This document shows positions 1 through 8,154 of a DNA stretch of 64,000 nucleotides, one piece after another (within the stretch, counting starts at the first letter, position 1; each line of letters starts with the position of its first letter). Under the pieces are notes generated by a model. It was not told where the DNA came from. It was given only the letters and a program-made list of their open reading frames with translations, and searched no databases. Origin of the DNA: Prevotella sp. Lineage in GTDB: Bacteria > Bacteroidota > Bacteroidia > Bacteroidales > Dysgonomonadaceae. The DNA is taken from positions 62,001 to 126,000 of the forward strand of contig JAITVV010000007.1 in NCBI GenBank assembly GCA_031285625.1. Direction: 5' to 3'. Position numbers and translations under genes: made by a program.

Positions 1-861
1 ACCGGAACAGAAATATTGAACGGAAAGACAATAAATTGTACTCTGAGCAGACTGGTCGGTCAAATAATATTCGATATATATAAAATATTAAAGGAAGGAA
101 ATACAACTGTCAGCCAGGATGTTTCTTTACCACATTTCACAGTTTTAGACCGTGTGTATAAAATTGAGATAGAGTATAGTGACCTTACAAAAGGTGTTGT
201 TTACAATAACGATAATGAAATAATACATCAAAGCTTGTGGAACGATTCATATAAACAAACCATAGAACCTAAACTATATGAAAATGAAATTCCATGGTTC
301 CGGAATTTTAAGGTAAATGCTTCTCAACCTGTTACTAATCTTACATTTTCGGAAGAGAAGAATGGAAGTGCCCACATAAAAGGAATTTATTGTATGCCCT
401 CTAACGAGAATCTGAAAATAAAAATGACATTCTATTATTATGATACAACTCCACTGTGTGAAAACACAGAACATATACATTCAAAGTACTGCTACACCTA
501 TCTGGATACATATAACAATACACAGTTTCTACCCTCAATATGTGGTATAGCTGAACATACCCATATGAATAGCTGCTATAAAGACGGCGTATTGATCTGT
601 ACCAAAGAAGTTCATATACACAGAGTAGGGTGCTACGATATAGATCCGGTATGCGGAATGAATGAATATGTTTACACCAGCGATTGTTTTACAAAGAAAT
701 TCATTGTACTTAATCTACCGAAGAAGGATGCAACTCCATTAAGTGTTATTCCTAATCACTATACCCTAAATACAGCTAAGATCAGATATGATAGGATTAT
801 AGATGTTGGCGCTAATTTCTCCTTTGAATTTGATACAGCTTGGAAAAATGATAATAACTAA
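1..861 (+). CDS. Surface protein with Cys/His repeats, 5' end missing
   Basis: The frame is open to the left edge, so the N-terminus lies outside the window; a TTG at 16 is inside the gene, not a convincing start. The visible 286 residues have no recognised domain, but bases 457-690 encode four spaced repeats, each a Cys-x10-Cys unit. The first three contain H-x-H and end in CY; the fourth has Y-V-Y in place of the histidines and ends in CF. The gene lies 15 bp upstream of a lipoprotein gene and a FimB/Mfa2-type gene, so a fimbria-associated or adhesin role is likely by context. Similar C-x3-E-H-x-H-x3-CY repeats occur, from memory, in large surface proteins of gut Firmicutes. Function is unknown. 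The repeats could bind metal or form disulfides after export. Confidence 0.75.
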   Translation, partial: TGTEILNGKTINCTLSRLVGQIIFDIYKILKEGNTTVSQDVSLPHFTVLDRVYKIEIEYSDLTKGVVYNNDNEIIHQSLWNDSYKQTIEPKLYENEIPWFRNFKVNASQPVTNLTFSEEKNGSAHIKGIYCMPSNENLKIKMTFYYYDTTPLCENTEHIHSKYCYTYLDTYNNTQFLPSICGIAEHTHMNSCYKDGVLICTKEVHIHRVGCYDIDPVCGMNEYVYTSDCFTKKFIVLNLPKKDATPLSVIPNHYTLNTAKIRYDRIIDVGANFSFEFDTAWKNDNN

Positions 862-876
862 TAAAACCGCACTATT

Positions 877-2085
877 ATGATACGTAAAATAATTTTGCTA
901 TTGGGCATAGCCATGTGGATAATATCTTGCCAGCAGGATGATCAGGAACTTGATATGAGTGGCGGTAACACAAATAATGGGGATGGTATTCCAGTAAAAA
1001 TATCATTATCAATAGAGGATGGAATAGACAATCAAACCGGGTATATTCCGATGAAAGTAGGTACTGAGGATGAAGTTAAATTAAAGATATCCAATTTATA
1101 CCGGATCATTATTATGAAGAAAATCGGAAATAAAATAATAATAGACTCTTTAGCTACAGGTATTGCTGATAATTCTTTAAGAGAATGGGATGCCGCCAGT
1201 TTCAAAAAAGGAGATAATCTTAGCGACCTTTCATTAGTTCTCACTCCCGGAGAGTATTATTTATCCATTTTTACCGGATTTAATAAGCTAATGTGGAATT
1301 CCCACATTAAAAAAGGAGGAGTTGTAGCTGATGATTCATCCGATGGAACCCATGACTACGCCTGTACATACGGAATCGGAGCAACAAGCTACTCTAATGT
1401 AGGTGTAAAGTACGTTTCGGAAGAAATATTCAGTGGGACAACACATTTTATAGTAAATAAGACCGAGGATCTACATTCCAATCCTGATCCCGTACTAGAG
1501 AATATAAAAGTGACCTTGAAACGCAATGTTACCAAATACAGGATGGTACTGCATGATTACGATGGAGTTGATCCTAACGATGCTTTTGAAAGCAATTTTT
1601 CTGAACCGATAATTAGAGGTAATATGACGGCCCTTAATGGGACTAAATTCGTAGATGGACTTGATATCTGGGGAGATCCATGGTATGATCAGGATACACC
1701 AACAACTGAAATGGAGTATTGTACTGAAACAAAGAGTTCAATGATTACCTTCGGAAATGAAAGATATTACTTCAGTACACATGGAACGAGAGTACACGCT
1801 CCTTACTTCTTCTCAAAAGAAGGGGATGAAGTAGAAGTACGCTTTTCAAATTTAAGAGTCTATTTTGGTTCCAACTCAAGATATTACAGATACAATGAGA
1901 CCATTGATGCAACACTGATGCATAACAATGTAGATGGCATAATATTCACTCCCGGGAGTGAAACCGACGATAATGTCTGGCCTCCTGTAACCAATATGAA
2001 TCTGGAAATGAATGGAGCAAAACCGAAAAACCCATTAGATATATTCAATAGTTATGCAGAATTTAATTTTCTCCAAACCCCTTAA
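877..2085 (+). CDS. Putative fimbria-associated lipoprotein
   Basis: The 402-residue product begins with a short hydrophobic segment and a lipobox ending in I-I-S-C at Cys18, so it should be an outer-membrane lipoprotein. The rest is beta-rich and Asn/Asp-rich with no motif I recognise. It is followed after 4 bp by a FimB/Mfa2-type subunit gene and preceded after 15 bp by the Cys/His-repeat protein gene, so the three are probably cotranscribed. By position it may be an accessory or tip component of an Mfa/Fim-type (type V) pilus, whose subunits are exported as lipoproteins and processed. That role is inferred from context, not from a detected domain. Confidence 0.7.
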   Translation: MIRKIILLLGIAMWIISCQQDDQELDMSGGNTNNGDGIPVKISLSIEDGIDNQTGYIPMKVGTEDEVKLKISNLYRIIIMKKIGNKIIIDSLATGIADNSLREWDAASFKKGDNLSDLSLVLTPGEYYLSIFTGFNKLMWNSHIKKGGVVADDSSDGTHDYACTYGIGATSYSNVGVKYVSEEIFSGTTHFIVNKTEDLHSNPDPVLENIKVTLKRNVTKYRMVLHDYDGVDPNDAFESNFSEPIIRGNMTALNGTKFVDGLDIWGDPWYDQDTPTTEMEYCTETKSSMITFGNERYYFSTHGTRVHAPYFFSKEGDEVEVRFSNLRVYFGSNSRYYRYNETIDATLMHNNVDGIIFTPGSETDDNVWPPVTNMNLEMNGAKPKNPLDIFNSYAEFNFLQTP

Positions 2086-2089
2086 AATT

Positions 2090-2992
2090 ATGGCTAAAAG
2101 TATAAAAATATTTGGAATATTATTATTGCTGGTTTTCTTCTCGGGCTGCGTAAAAGACGGAGAAGATCTTTGTCCTCCGGCAGGAAATGTAAAGATGGAT
2201 TTCTTTGTTGAGAAATTTCGTAATAAATCAGAGAATCCGCTAGATGACAGAGAAGAAGATTTTTTAAATAGAATCAATCATCTGCGCTATTTTATCTATA
2301 AAGAGGGCAATTTATATCAACAAGGCATAATAGATAATTTCACCAAAACTTCTAGTCCTTCATATTCTTTTCGTTTCACAGGTTTAGATTATGGAAACTA
2401 TAATATGGTTGTAGTTGCAAACTGTACGAAAGAAGCACTATCCGGTGACCCTGTTAATGCAGATAATCTATTGTTGACTTTCCCCGGTTGTATGGATACA
2501 GAAGACTTCTTTACTGCAGTATTCCCTTTCAGTATACAATCTGATGAAGTAAAAGAATATGAAGTAGGATTAATGCGTACACATGGCATTATTCGCTATA
2601 CGTTTAAGAATATGCCAGATAATATAACTGACATGGAAGTTGTGATGAAGAATGTAAGCCAGGAAAAATGGGTAACGGGAGATTATCGGACTACTTGCGA
2701 AGCATCCCGGCGATATGCAGTAATACCCTTGGTAAAAAAAACGGAAGCAGATGATTATATTATAGGCACCTTCCCTACCCTCACCAATGAAAAATCTGCT
2801 TATTACCTTAATATGTACAAAGAAGGGGAAACAACTCCATATATAAGCCAGATGATAACAGATGACCTTACAGTTAAAAGGAATCAACTTTTGGATATAG
2901 CTGTAACATTCAATGATGGATATCTGAGTTTCGAGATAGATATGGATAGCGATTGGGGCGGTTCTTCTTCCGGCGAAGTAGGTATAGAATAA
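2090..2992 (+). CDS. FimB/Mfa2-family fimbrial anchor lipoprotein
   Basis: The 300-residue protein resembles the FimB/Mfa2 family, the anchor subunits of Porphyromonas-type fimbriae. The chosen ATG gives a compact signal peptide with lipobox F-F-S-G-C; an earlier in-frame ATG at 2054 would overlap the upstream gene and put 12 charged and polar residues before it. After the lipid Cys come C-x-P-type residues (DLCPP), then alternating beta strands and the family-like stretch F-x-G-L-x-x-G-x-Y near residue 100. It is 4 bp downstream of the preceding lipoprotein gene and 25 bp upstream of the DUF3575 gene. The likely role is anchoring and length control of a fimbria at the outer membrane. Confidence 0.75.
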   Translation: MAKSIKIFGILLLLVFFSGCVKDGEDLCPPAGNVKMDFFVEKFRNKSENPLDDREEDFLNRINHLRYFIYKEGNLYQQGIIDNFTKTSSPSYSFRFTGLDYGNYNMVVVANCTKEALSGDPVNADNLLLTFPGCMDTEDFFTAVFPFSIQSDEVKEYEVGLMRTHGIIRYTFKNMPDNITDMEVVMKNVSQEKWVTGDYRTTCEASRRYAVIPLVKKTEADDYIIGTFPTLTNEKSAYYLNMYKEGETTPYISQMITDDLTVKRNQLLDIAVTFNDGYLSFEIDMDSDWGGSSSGEVGIE

Positions 2993-3017
2993 TAAAGCAA
3001 CATAAAGAAAATATACA

Positions 3018-3584
3018 ATGAAAAAAGGAATTTTAATATTGATTTCATTAATATGTTCGGTGTCGATATTTCCACAGTATGTTGGAATTAAGAACAACCT
3101 TGTATATGATGCAACATTAACCCCAAATCTGGGAATCGAATTCGGATTAGGAAAAAAGTCGACTCTTGATATGAATGTAGGTTATAACCCATTCACATTC
3201 AGCGACCATAAAAAGTTCAAACATTGGTTAGTACAACCTGAATTTCGTTTGTGGTTTTGTGAAAAATTCAATGGAACATTTTTCGGAATCCATGCCCATG
3301 GAGGAGAATTCAGTGTATCTGGTAATCATTTGCCTTTTGGTATATTTCCCAACTTAAAAGGCTATCGATACGAAGGTTATTTCTATGGAGGAGGTATCAG
3401 TATTGGCTACCAGTGGATACTTAGCAAACGTTGGAATCTAGAAACATCTATAGGTGCAGGTTATGCCAGGCTAGAATATGATAAATACAATTGTCCTGAT
3501 TGCGGACCTAAGCTAGATTCGGGACACTACAATTATTGGGGGCCCACTAAAGCTACTATCTCGTTTATTTATATCATCCACTAA
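3018..3584 (+). CDS. DUF3575 outer-membrane beta-barrel protein
   Basis: The 188-residue protein has an N-terminal signal peptide (MKKG then a hydrophobic run) followed by the DUF3575 pattern: G-I-K-N-N-L-x-Y-D early, a G-L-x-x-K-x-x-L-D-M-N-x-G-Y-N-P-F strand pair, and a glycine/aromatic-rich stretch (EGYFYGGGISIGYQW). A C-x-x-C pair (CPDC) lies near the C-terminus. Alternating strands ending in aromatics suggest a small outer-membrane barrel. DUF3575 genes commonly sit beside DUF3868/OmpA genes and fimbrial operons in Bacteroidota, as here (11 bp before the DUF3868 gene). Its biochemical role is unknown; it may help assemble or anchor the fimbrial system. Confidence 0.8.
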   Translation: MKKGILILISLICSVSIFPQYVGIKNNLVYDATLTPNLGIEFGLGKKSTLDMNVGYNPFTFSDHKKFKHWLVQPEFRLWFCEKFNGTFFGIHAHGGEFSVSGNHLPFGIFPNLKGYRYEGYFYGGGISIGYQWILSKRWNLETSIGAGYARLEYDKYNCPDCGPKLDSGHYNYWGPTKATISFIYIIH

Positions 3585-3595
3585 ACATCGTAAAC

Positions 3596-5044
3596 ATGAA
3601 AAAAATAAACTTATACATTCTTGCCTTCTCACTATTACTTCCTTTAATAACAAGAGCTCAGGCAATATCGCCAAGTGGAATAAAACCGGAGCAGGTACAA
3701 ATAGGAAGAAATGGAGATTATATACAAATAGGAATGAGAATTAATCTGGATAATATTGATCTTGATTCTCAGGAAATGATAGTTCTAACCCCTGTAGCAA
3801 TGTCAGAAGACAGAGTGACGATGCACACCTTTGCTCCCGTAGTTATAACAGGAACAAAAAGGAACAAGGCACTGAACCGGGCTTTAGAATTCGGATCTTA
3901 TGAATTTCCAAATCCACCACAGCAGATAGTCCCTAAAAACAGCGTACAATATATACCTTTAAATCTCAGTCTTCCATATAATCAATGGATGCATAGTGGT
4001 ATTTTGGCATTTAAGGAAGAAAGAATAGGATGTGCCTGTGAAAATGAATATATCAACAACTATGATATTGCTCAGATACTACCTCCGGTATTCAATCCGG
4101 AATATACACTATCCTATATAACACCTCCTGTAGAAGAAGTGAAAAGGAGAAGTGAAACTTATAGTGCCCGTTTAAACTTTAAAGTAAATAGGTATGAAAT
4201 ATTGCACGATTTCAAAAATAATGCACAGGTATTATCTGAGGTCGGTCAGATTATAGAAGAGGTGCGGAACGATCCTAATCTGACAGTATCCGAATTCCTG
4301 ATTACCGGATATGCATCACCGGAAGGTAATTTTCAAAGCAATATGACTCTCTCAGAAAATAGGGCAAAGTCATTTGTCAATTATCTAAGCAATACATATG
4401 CGATAGACCCTTCAACTATCAAAACGGATTGGAAAGGCGAAGATTGGGATGGATTAAGAAAAGTGGTTGCTGACCTGCATATATCAGACAGGCAAAATGT
4501 ATTGGATATCATAGATAATGAACCAGATATACTGACTCGTAAAAATAAACTAAAACAGCTGTCGGGCGGAGAAACGTATAGAATGTTACTTCAAGACTAT
4601 TACCCCCCACTTCGTAGAAATGAATATACTATTTCATACGTTGCCCGCAGCTTTAGTATAGATGAAGCTAAAGAAAAAATAAAAACAAAACCTCAGCATC
4701 TCAGCCTTAATGAAATGTATCTGGTAGCAAATTCGTATACCAAGAATAGCGAAGATTTTAAACAAGTTTTTGAAATTGCTACCCGAATATATCCGGATGA
4801 TCCAGTTGCACGATTAAATTCGGCTACATTATCCCTGGAAAACAAAGATACGAACGCTGCCATCAAACAATTGGAAACAGTAAACTTACCTGAAGCATGG
4901 AATAACCTGGGAATAGCTTATATTCAGAAAGAAGAATATGAGATGGCTAAAGTATATTTTGATAAAGCAGCTAATATGGGATTAAATACGGCAACATATA
5001 ATTCTGAGCAATTATCAAAATGGCTTGAAGCACAACAATGGTAG
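3596..5044 (+). CDS. DUF3868 / OmpA-like / TPR protein
   Basis: The 482-residue protein has a signal peptide, an N-terminal DUF3868-type region (about residues 20-170), an OmpA-like peptidoglycan-binding module (about 190-290, with an I-T-G-Y-A-S-P-E-G segment matching the family's core and a following N-R-A-K-S helix), and a C-terminal helical region with TPR-like repeats (about 370-475). It probably sits in the outer membrane or periplasm and ties the fimbrial base to peptidoglycan. It ends the cluster; a 14-bp inverted repeat follows at 5053-5088. Pairing with DUF3575 in the same operon is typical of Bacteroidota fimbrial loci. The structural role is inferred. Confidence 0.8.
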   Translation: MKKINLYILAFSLLLPLITRAQAISPSGIKPEQVQIGRNGDYIQIGMRINLDNIDLDSQEMIVLTPVAMSEDRVTMHTFAPVVITGTKRNKALNRALEFGSYEFPNPPQQIVPKNSVQYIPLNLSLPYNQWMHSGILAFKEERIGCACENEYINNYDIAQILPPVFNPEYTLSYITPPVEEVKRRSETYSARLNFKVNRYEILHDFKNNAQVLSEVGQIIEEVRNDPNLTVSEFLITGYASPEGNFQSNMTLSENRAKSFVNYLSNTYAIDPSTIKTDWKGEDWDGLRKVVADLHISDRQNVLDIIDNEPDILTRKNKLKQLSGGETYRMLLQDYYPPLRRNEYTISYVARSFSIDEAKEKIKTKPQHLSLNEMYLVANSYTKNSEDFKQVFEIATRIYPDDPVARLNSATLSLENKDTNAAIKQLETVNLPEAWNNLGIAYIQKEEYEMAKVYFDKAANMGLNTATYNSEQLSKWLEAQQW

Positions 5045-5052
5045 AATCATAC

Positions 5053-5088
5053 TATAGCTTACATATTTTATACAATATGTAAGCTATA
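5053..5088 (+). terminator. Hairpin after the fimbrial cluster
   Basis: A perfect 14-bp inverted repeat (5053-5066 with 5075-5088, 8-nt loop) begins 8 bp after the stop of the DUF3868 gene. There is no strong T-run after it, so it may be a weak terminator or an mRNA 3'-end stabilising stem. Confidence 0.55.
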
Positions 5089-5224
5089 ATCCCATAAAGC
5101 AAGTAATCATTTCATATTAAACCAAACAATAAAACTTAAAAATTACAATAGAGAGAAACGCTCCACATATGTTAATACATGTTTGTCTGTCACAACTGGA
5201 ATTATTAACTAAAAGATTAGAATT

Positions 5225-6073
5225 ATGAGATTAGGTTTAGATATTGGCTATAAAAGCATTAGCATGGCAATAGTCAAGAATAATGAAGTTCTGGATTTAA
5301 TTGATAAACCGATTGCGACTTCCAAAAGGGATTGCAACAGAACAATAATGGACAAAATGTTAGCATCTATTCATAGTGTTTCCAAATCCAAAATAAAAGG
5401 TATTGGTTTAAGTTTACCCTCACGGATAGACGAAAAGAAAGGTGTGATATATGATATCAGCAGTATACCCTATTGGAAAGGGATGGGTATAAAGAAAATA
5501 TTAGAAGACGAGTTTAATACCAAAGTATGGATAAATAATGACGTCAACTGCTTTATCTTAGGCGAAAAATATTATGGAATGTGTAAAGATTTCAAAGACA
5601 TTGTTTGCATCTCATTAGGTCCTAATGTGGGCGCAAGCATTATTGTGAATAATAAATTATTTTTTGAGAATAACTATACATTCTATAATGCGAAATGTTT
5701 ATCTGTTCCTTGCTATGACTGTGTACGTATATATAGAAGCAGTTTTATACGAACAATGGAGGAACTTAACTTCTTACTCAAAGGCTACAAAGATGATATG
5801 GCAGATAATCCTGATCATGAAATATGGGCTGATTTGGGAATACTGGTCGGTAGACTCGTTTCTATCCTTCTATGCAACTATGATCCTCAAGTAATAGTAT
5901 TAGGCGGTCATTTAGCTAAACATTTTGTTCATTTCTCAGAATCAATGGATAGATATCTTGAAAAATTTATTCATCCGCAAGTACTATTAAATATGATAAT
6001 TTTTGCCTCTATTGTTGATCATCAACAAGCGTTAGGCGCAACGGCAATGGTAAAACAGCAAATATTAGTATAA
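5225..6073 (+). CDS. Degenerate ROK-family protein
   Basis: The 282-residue protein has the actin-like fold signature of ROK sugar kinases and repressors: L-D-I-G-Y at the start (usual form D-I-G-G-T), I-N-N-D-V-N at 103-108 with the presumed catalytic Asp106, and a phosphate-loop-like L-G-P-N-V-G-A-S near 131. The family's zinc motif (C-x-C-G-x2-G-C) is replaced by C-L-S-V-P-C-Y-D-C around 158-166 with different spacing, and the DIGGT Thr is lost. No helix-turn-helix is present. It could be a diverged sugar kinase or a non-catalytic sensor. It stands alone, 180 bp after the fimbrial cluster. Function uncertain; family assignment fairly secure. Confidence 0.65.
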   Translation: MRLGLDIGYKSISMAIVKNNEVLDLIDKPIATSKRDCNRTIMDKMLASIHSVSKSKIKGIGLSLPSRIDEKKGVIYDISSIPYWKGMGIKKILEDEFNTKVWINNDVNCFILGEKYYGMCKDFKDIVCISLGPNVGASIIVNNKLFFENNYTFYNAKCLSVPCYDCVRIYRSSFIRTMEELNFLLKGYKDDMADNPDHEIWADLGILVGRLVSILLCNYDPQVIVLGGHLAKHFVHFSESMDRYLEKFIHPQVLLNMIIFASIVDHQQALGATAMVKQQILV

Positions 6074-6464
6074 TAGAGCATCCAAATATTTGTTCATTTA
6101 TTAACCAATAAAAACATTTTGGATTAATAAAAATGAAAAATGTATTGTTTTTTAGTTAAAGTAAAATATAAAGGAAACAATCGGTTTATTACCAGTGTTT
6201 TTAATAAATACAAGATATTGAGGATAAAATAAGTATTCACAAATTACTAAAAACATCCGATATGATTATTTCCTTAATATACCATTATTTAGAATCTGCA
6301 TAGTAGGATTATGTAGTTTCTTCAAAAAGATACCCATCTAATTATACTAATGTCCATTTGTAAGTGATTCTTACAATAAGGGGATTTTTTGTGTTCCAGA
6401 ATTAAGTAAAATAAATATAAATATTTGATTTTTAGTATATTATTTAATTTAAAAGATAAGTTTT
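6074..6464. other. Intergenic region, nothing recognised
   Basis: This 391-bp stretch is very AT-rich. I see no coding frame with plausible content, no RNA gene and no strong hairpin. It must carry the promoter of the beta-barrel gene at 6465; a TTTG at 6424-6427 could be a -33 element, but no TAnnTTTG box follows at the right spacing. Confidence 0.5.
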
Positions 6465-6995
6465 ATGAAAAAGATTTTATTATTAGCAGTTTTTATTGCT
6501 GCCGTATTTGGTTTGTCAGCTCAGACATCTTCACAATTCAGATCACCTCAGGCAAGTGATTTTGCTGTAGTAGGGCATGTAGGCTATCAAACTAATTTTA
6601 AAAGATTTGGTATCGATCTTCAGGGACGTTATAACCTGATGAGAAATATACGTATTGCTCCGGACATTGCATTTTATTTCCCAAAAGATAAAGTAACAGG
6701 ACTGGATGTAATGCTGAATGCTCATTATGTATTCTATTTTCCACAAGACAGATTTTCGGTTTATCCACTAGCTGGCTTTGGGATGCAAAATAACTTCTAT
6801 GGTAAACAAACAATTGTTGTTGACGGAAGCGAGGTGAAGGCTGACTCACACAGTAGTACCGATTTTGCATTCAATCTGGGAGGCGGTATAAGCTATCAGA
6901 TCAGTCCGCAAGGCTTCCTCAATGCTGAAGTGAAATTTATGCTTGGAGATAATGATAATGCAGCTATTATGTTGGGTTATGGATATAGATTTTAA
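6465..6995 (+). CDS. Outer-membrane beta-barrel protein
   Basis: The 176-residue protein has a signal peptide ending near LSAQ and then alternating amphipathic strands with aromatic ends, finishing in a C-terminal Phe (GYGYRF), as in eight-stranded OmpX/OmpW-type barrels. A G-A-G-F/G-G-G-I-S-Y pattern late in the protein fits the outer-membrane beta-barrel domain family. No enzymatic motif is seen. It heads a run of small envelope genes on the + strand, 26 bp before the META-domain gene, and may be cotranscribed with it. Confidence 0.75.
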   Translation: MKKILLLAVFIAAVFGLSAQTSSQFRSPQASDFAVVGHVGYQTNFKRFGIDLQGRYNLMRNIRIAPDIAFYFPKDKVTGLDVMLNAHYVFYFPQDRFSVYPLAGFGMQNNFYGKQTIVVDGSEVKADSHSSTDFAFNLGGGISYQISPQGFLNAEVKFMLGDNDNAAIMLGYGYRF

Positions 6996-7021
6996 GATTG
7001 TAAATTGAAAAATAAATAATT

Positions 7022-7774
7022 ATGAAAACCTTGAAATATATATTCCTTATTATTAGTATATGTCTTTTTTCGCAAGCTAATGCTCAGGATGTTTCGAAAG
7101 AACAATTAGTAGATAAATGGGTATTAAAAACGATCAATAACCGCCCGGCTAATGAATTATTCACCAATAAGACTCCATATCTTCTGTTCAATTTTGATGT
7201 AGAACAGGTTTCCGGCAATAGCGGATGCAATACATTTAGTGGAAAGTTTAAATATAGTGGAGGTAAGTTTGAGGCACCTAACATAGAATTAGGAGATATC
7301 ACTTGTCCGGGAAGTAGCGATGAGACTCTTCTTGTTAAATTATTGAACAAATCTTCGAAACTTTCAATTATGAATGGTGAGTTGATATTTACTCAGGATG
7401 ACAAACCTGTATTGGTATTTTATCGGGCACAACCACTCACTGCTACCGATCTTTCGGGTATATGGAGATTACAATCCATCAAAGGCGATGATGTAAAAGC
7501 AGATGCTCCATTACAAACCCCAACATTAGAACTTAATTTTTCTGACAACAGACTGACTGGAAATACAAGTTGTAATTCTTATAATGCACCATTTACTTTT
7601 TCCAAAAATGTACTCGAGGTTCAACCTCTAATCACAACCAGAATGGCATGTGATAAGATGGACCTGGAAAACAAATTTGTAAAAACGTTTACAGGTCGTA
7701 TGGATATTGATCTTGAAAATGGCAAATTAGTTGTCAGAAAAGAAAATAAAGAGATAATGACATTTACTCGCTAA
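7022..7774 (+). CDS. Tandem META-domain (HslJ-like) exported protein
   Basis: The 250-residue protein has a signal peptide (cleavage near ANAQ) and two META/HslJ-type domains. Domain 1 (about 25-140) has the hallmark G-N-S-G-C-N-T-F-S-G and a later D-I-T-C-P-G; domain 2 (about 145-248) has G-N-T-S-C-N-S-Y-N and T-T-R-M-A-C-D. Each domain therefore carries the usual Cys pair, probably a disulfide after export. HslJ is linked to heat shock and novobiocin resistance in E. coli; biochemical function is unknown. It lies 16 bp before the small lipoprotein gene. Likely part of an envelope-stress operon. Confidence 0.85.
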   Translation: MKTLKYIFLIISICLFSQANAQDVSKEQLVDKWVLKTINNRPANELFTNKTPYLLFNFDVEQVSGNSGCNTFSGKFKYSGGKFEAPNIELGDITCPGSSDETLLVKLLNKSSKLSIMNGELIFTQDDKPVLVFYRAQPLTATDLSGIWRLQSIKGDDVKADAPLQTPTLELNFSDNRLTGNTSCNSYNAPFTFSKNVLEVQPLITTRMACDKMDLENKFVKTFTGRMDIDLENGKLVVRKENKEIMTFTR

Positions 7775-7790
7775 TTAAACTATAAAAGGA

Positions 7791-8066
7791 ATGAAAAGAA
7801 TATTAAGTATATTATTTATTAGCGGAATATTACTTAGCTCGGTTTCTTGTAGTAATAAAACTAAAAAAGATGCAGAGGACACCTATGAAGATGCAAAAAA
7901 AGAGGTGAATGATGCAGCTAACAAAGCCGGAGATAAAGTAGAAGAAGGAGCTGATAAAGCTAAAGATGCATGGGATGATACCAAGAAAGATGTAAAGGAA
8001 GGTGCTGATAAAGTAAAAAAAGAAGTTAAGCAAGCTGCTGATACAGTAAAGAAAAAGCTTAATTAA
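7791..8066 (+). CDS. Small LEA-like amphipathic lipoprotein
   Basis: The 91-residue product has a lipoprotein signal (V-S-C at about residue 20) followed by an uninterrupted Lys/Asp/Ala-rich amphipathic helix with a roughly 11-residue periodicity (repeating D-A-x-K-x-x-x-E-A-x-D-K forms). This composition resembles late-embryogenesis-abundant and YtxH-like stress proteins. It has no aromatic core, so it is probably disordered until it binds membrane or dehydrates. Context with META, BON and LysM genes supports an envelope-protection role. That function is an inference. Confidence 0.75.
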   Translation: MKRILSILFISGILLSSVSCSNKTKKDAEDTYEDAKKEVNDAANKAGDKVEEGADKAKDAWDDTKKDVKEGADKVKKEVKQAADTVKKKLN

Positions 8067-8072
8067 TAGATA

Positions 8073-8129
8073 ACTGGGAAGAAAGCTGGAGGTACAGATA
8101 TTTTATTTGTACCTCTTGGTATCCCCAGT
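8073..8129 (+). terminator. Composite hairpin between lipoprotein and esterase genes
   Basis: An inner 8-bp stem (8089-8096 with 8108-8115) is enclosed by an outer 6-bp stem (8073-8078 with 8124-8129). No strong T-run follows, so it may attenuate or process the transcript rather than end it. Confidence 0.45.
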
Positions 8130-8154
8130 CAGGACAAACAATAAAATTACCATT

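Noticed and set aside
457-690. DNA-binding zinc finger
   Set aside because: The protein is predicted to be surface located by its neighbours, and the repeat spacing (Cys-x10-Cys with H-x-H) is not that of C2H2 fingers.
2570-3097. - strand frame overlapping the FimB/Mfa2-type and DUF3575 genes
   Set aside because: It spans two clearly coding + strand genes and has no recognisable domain.
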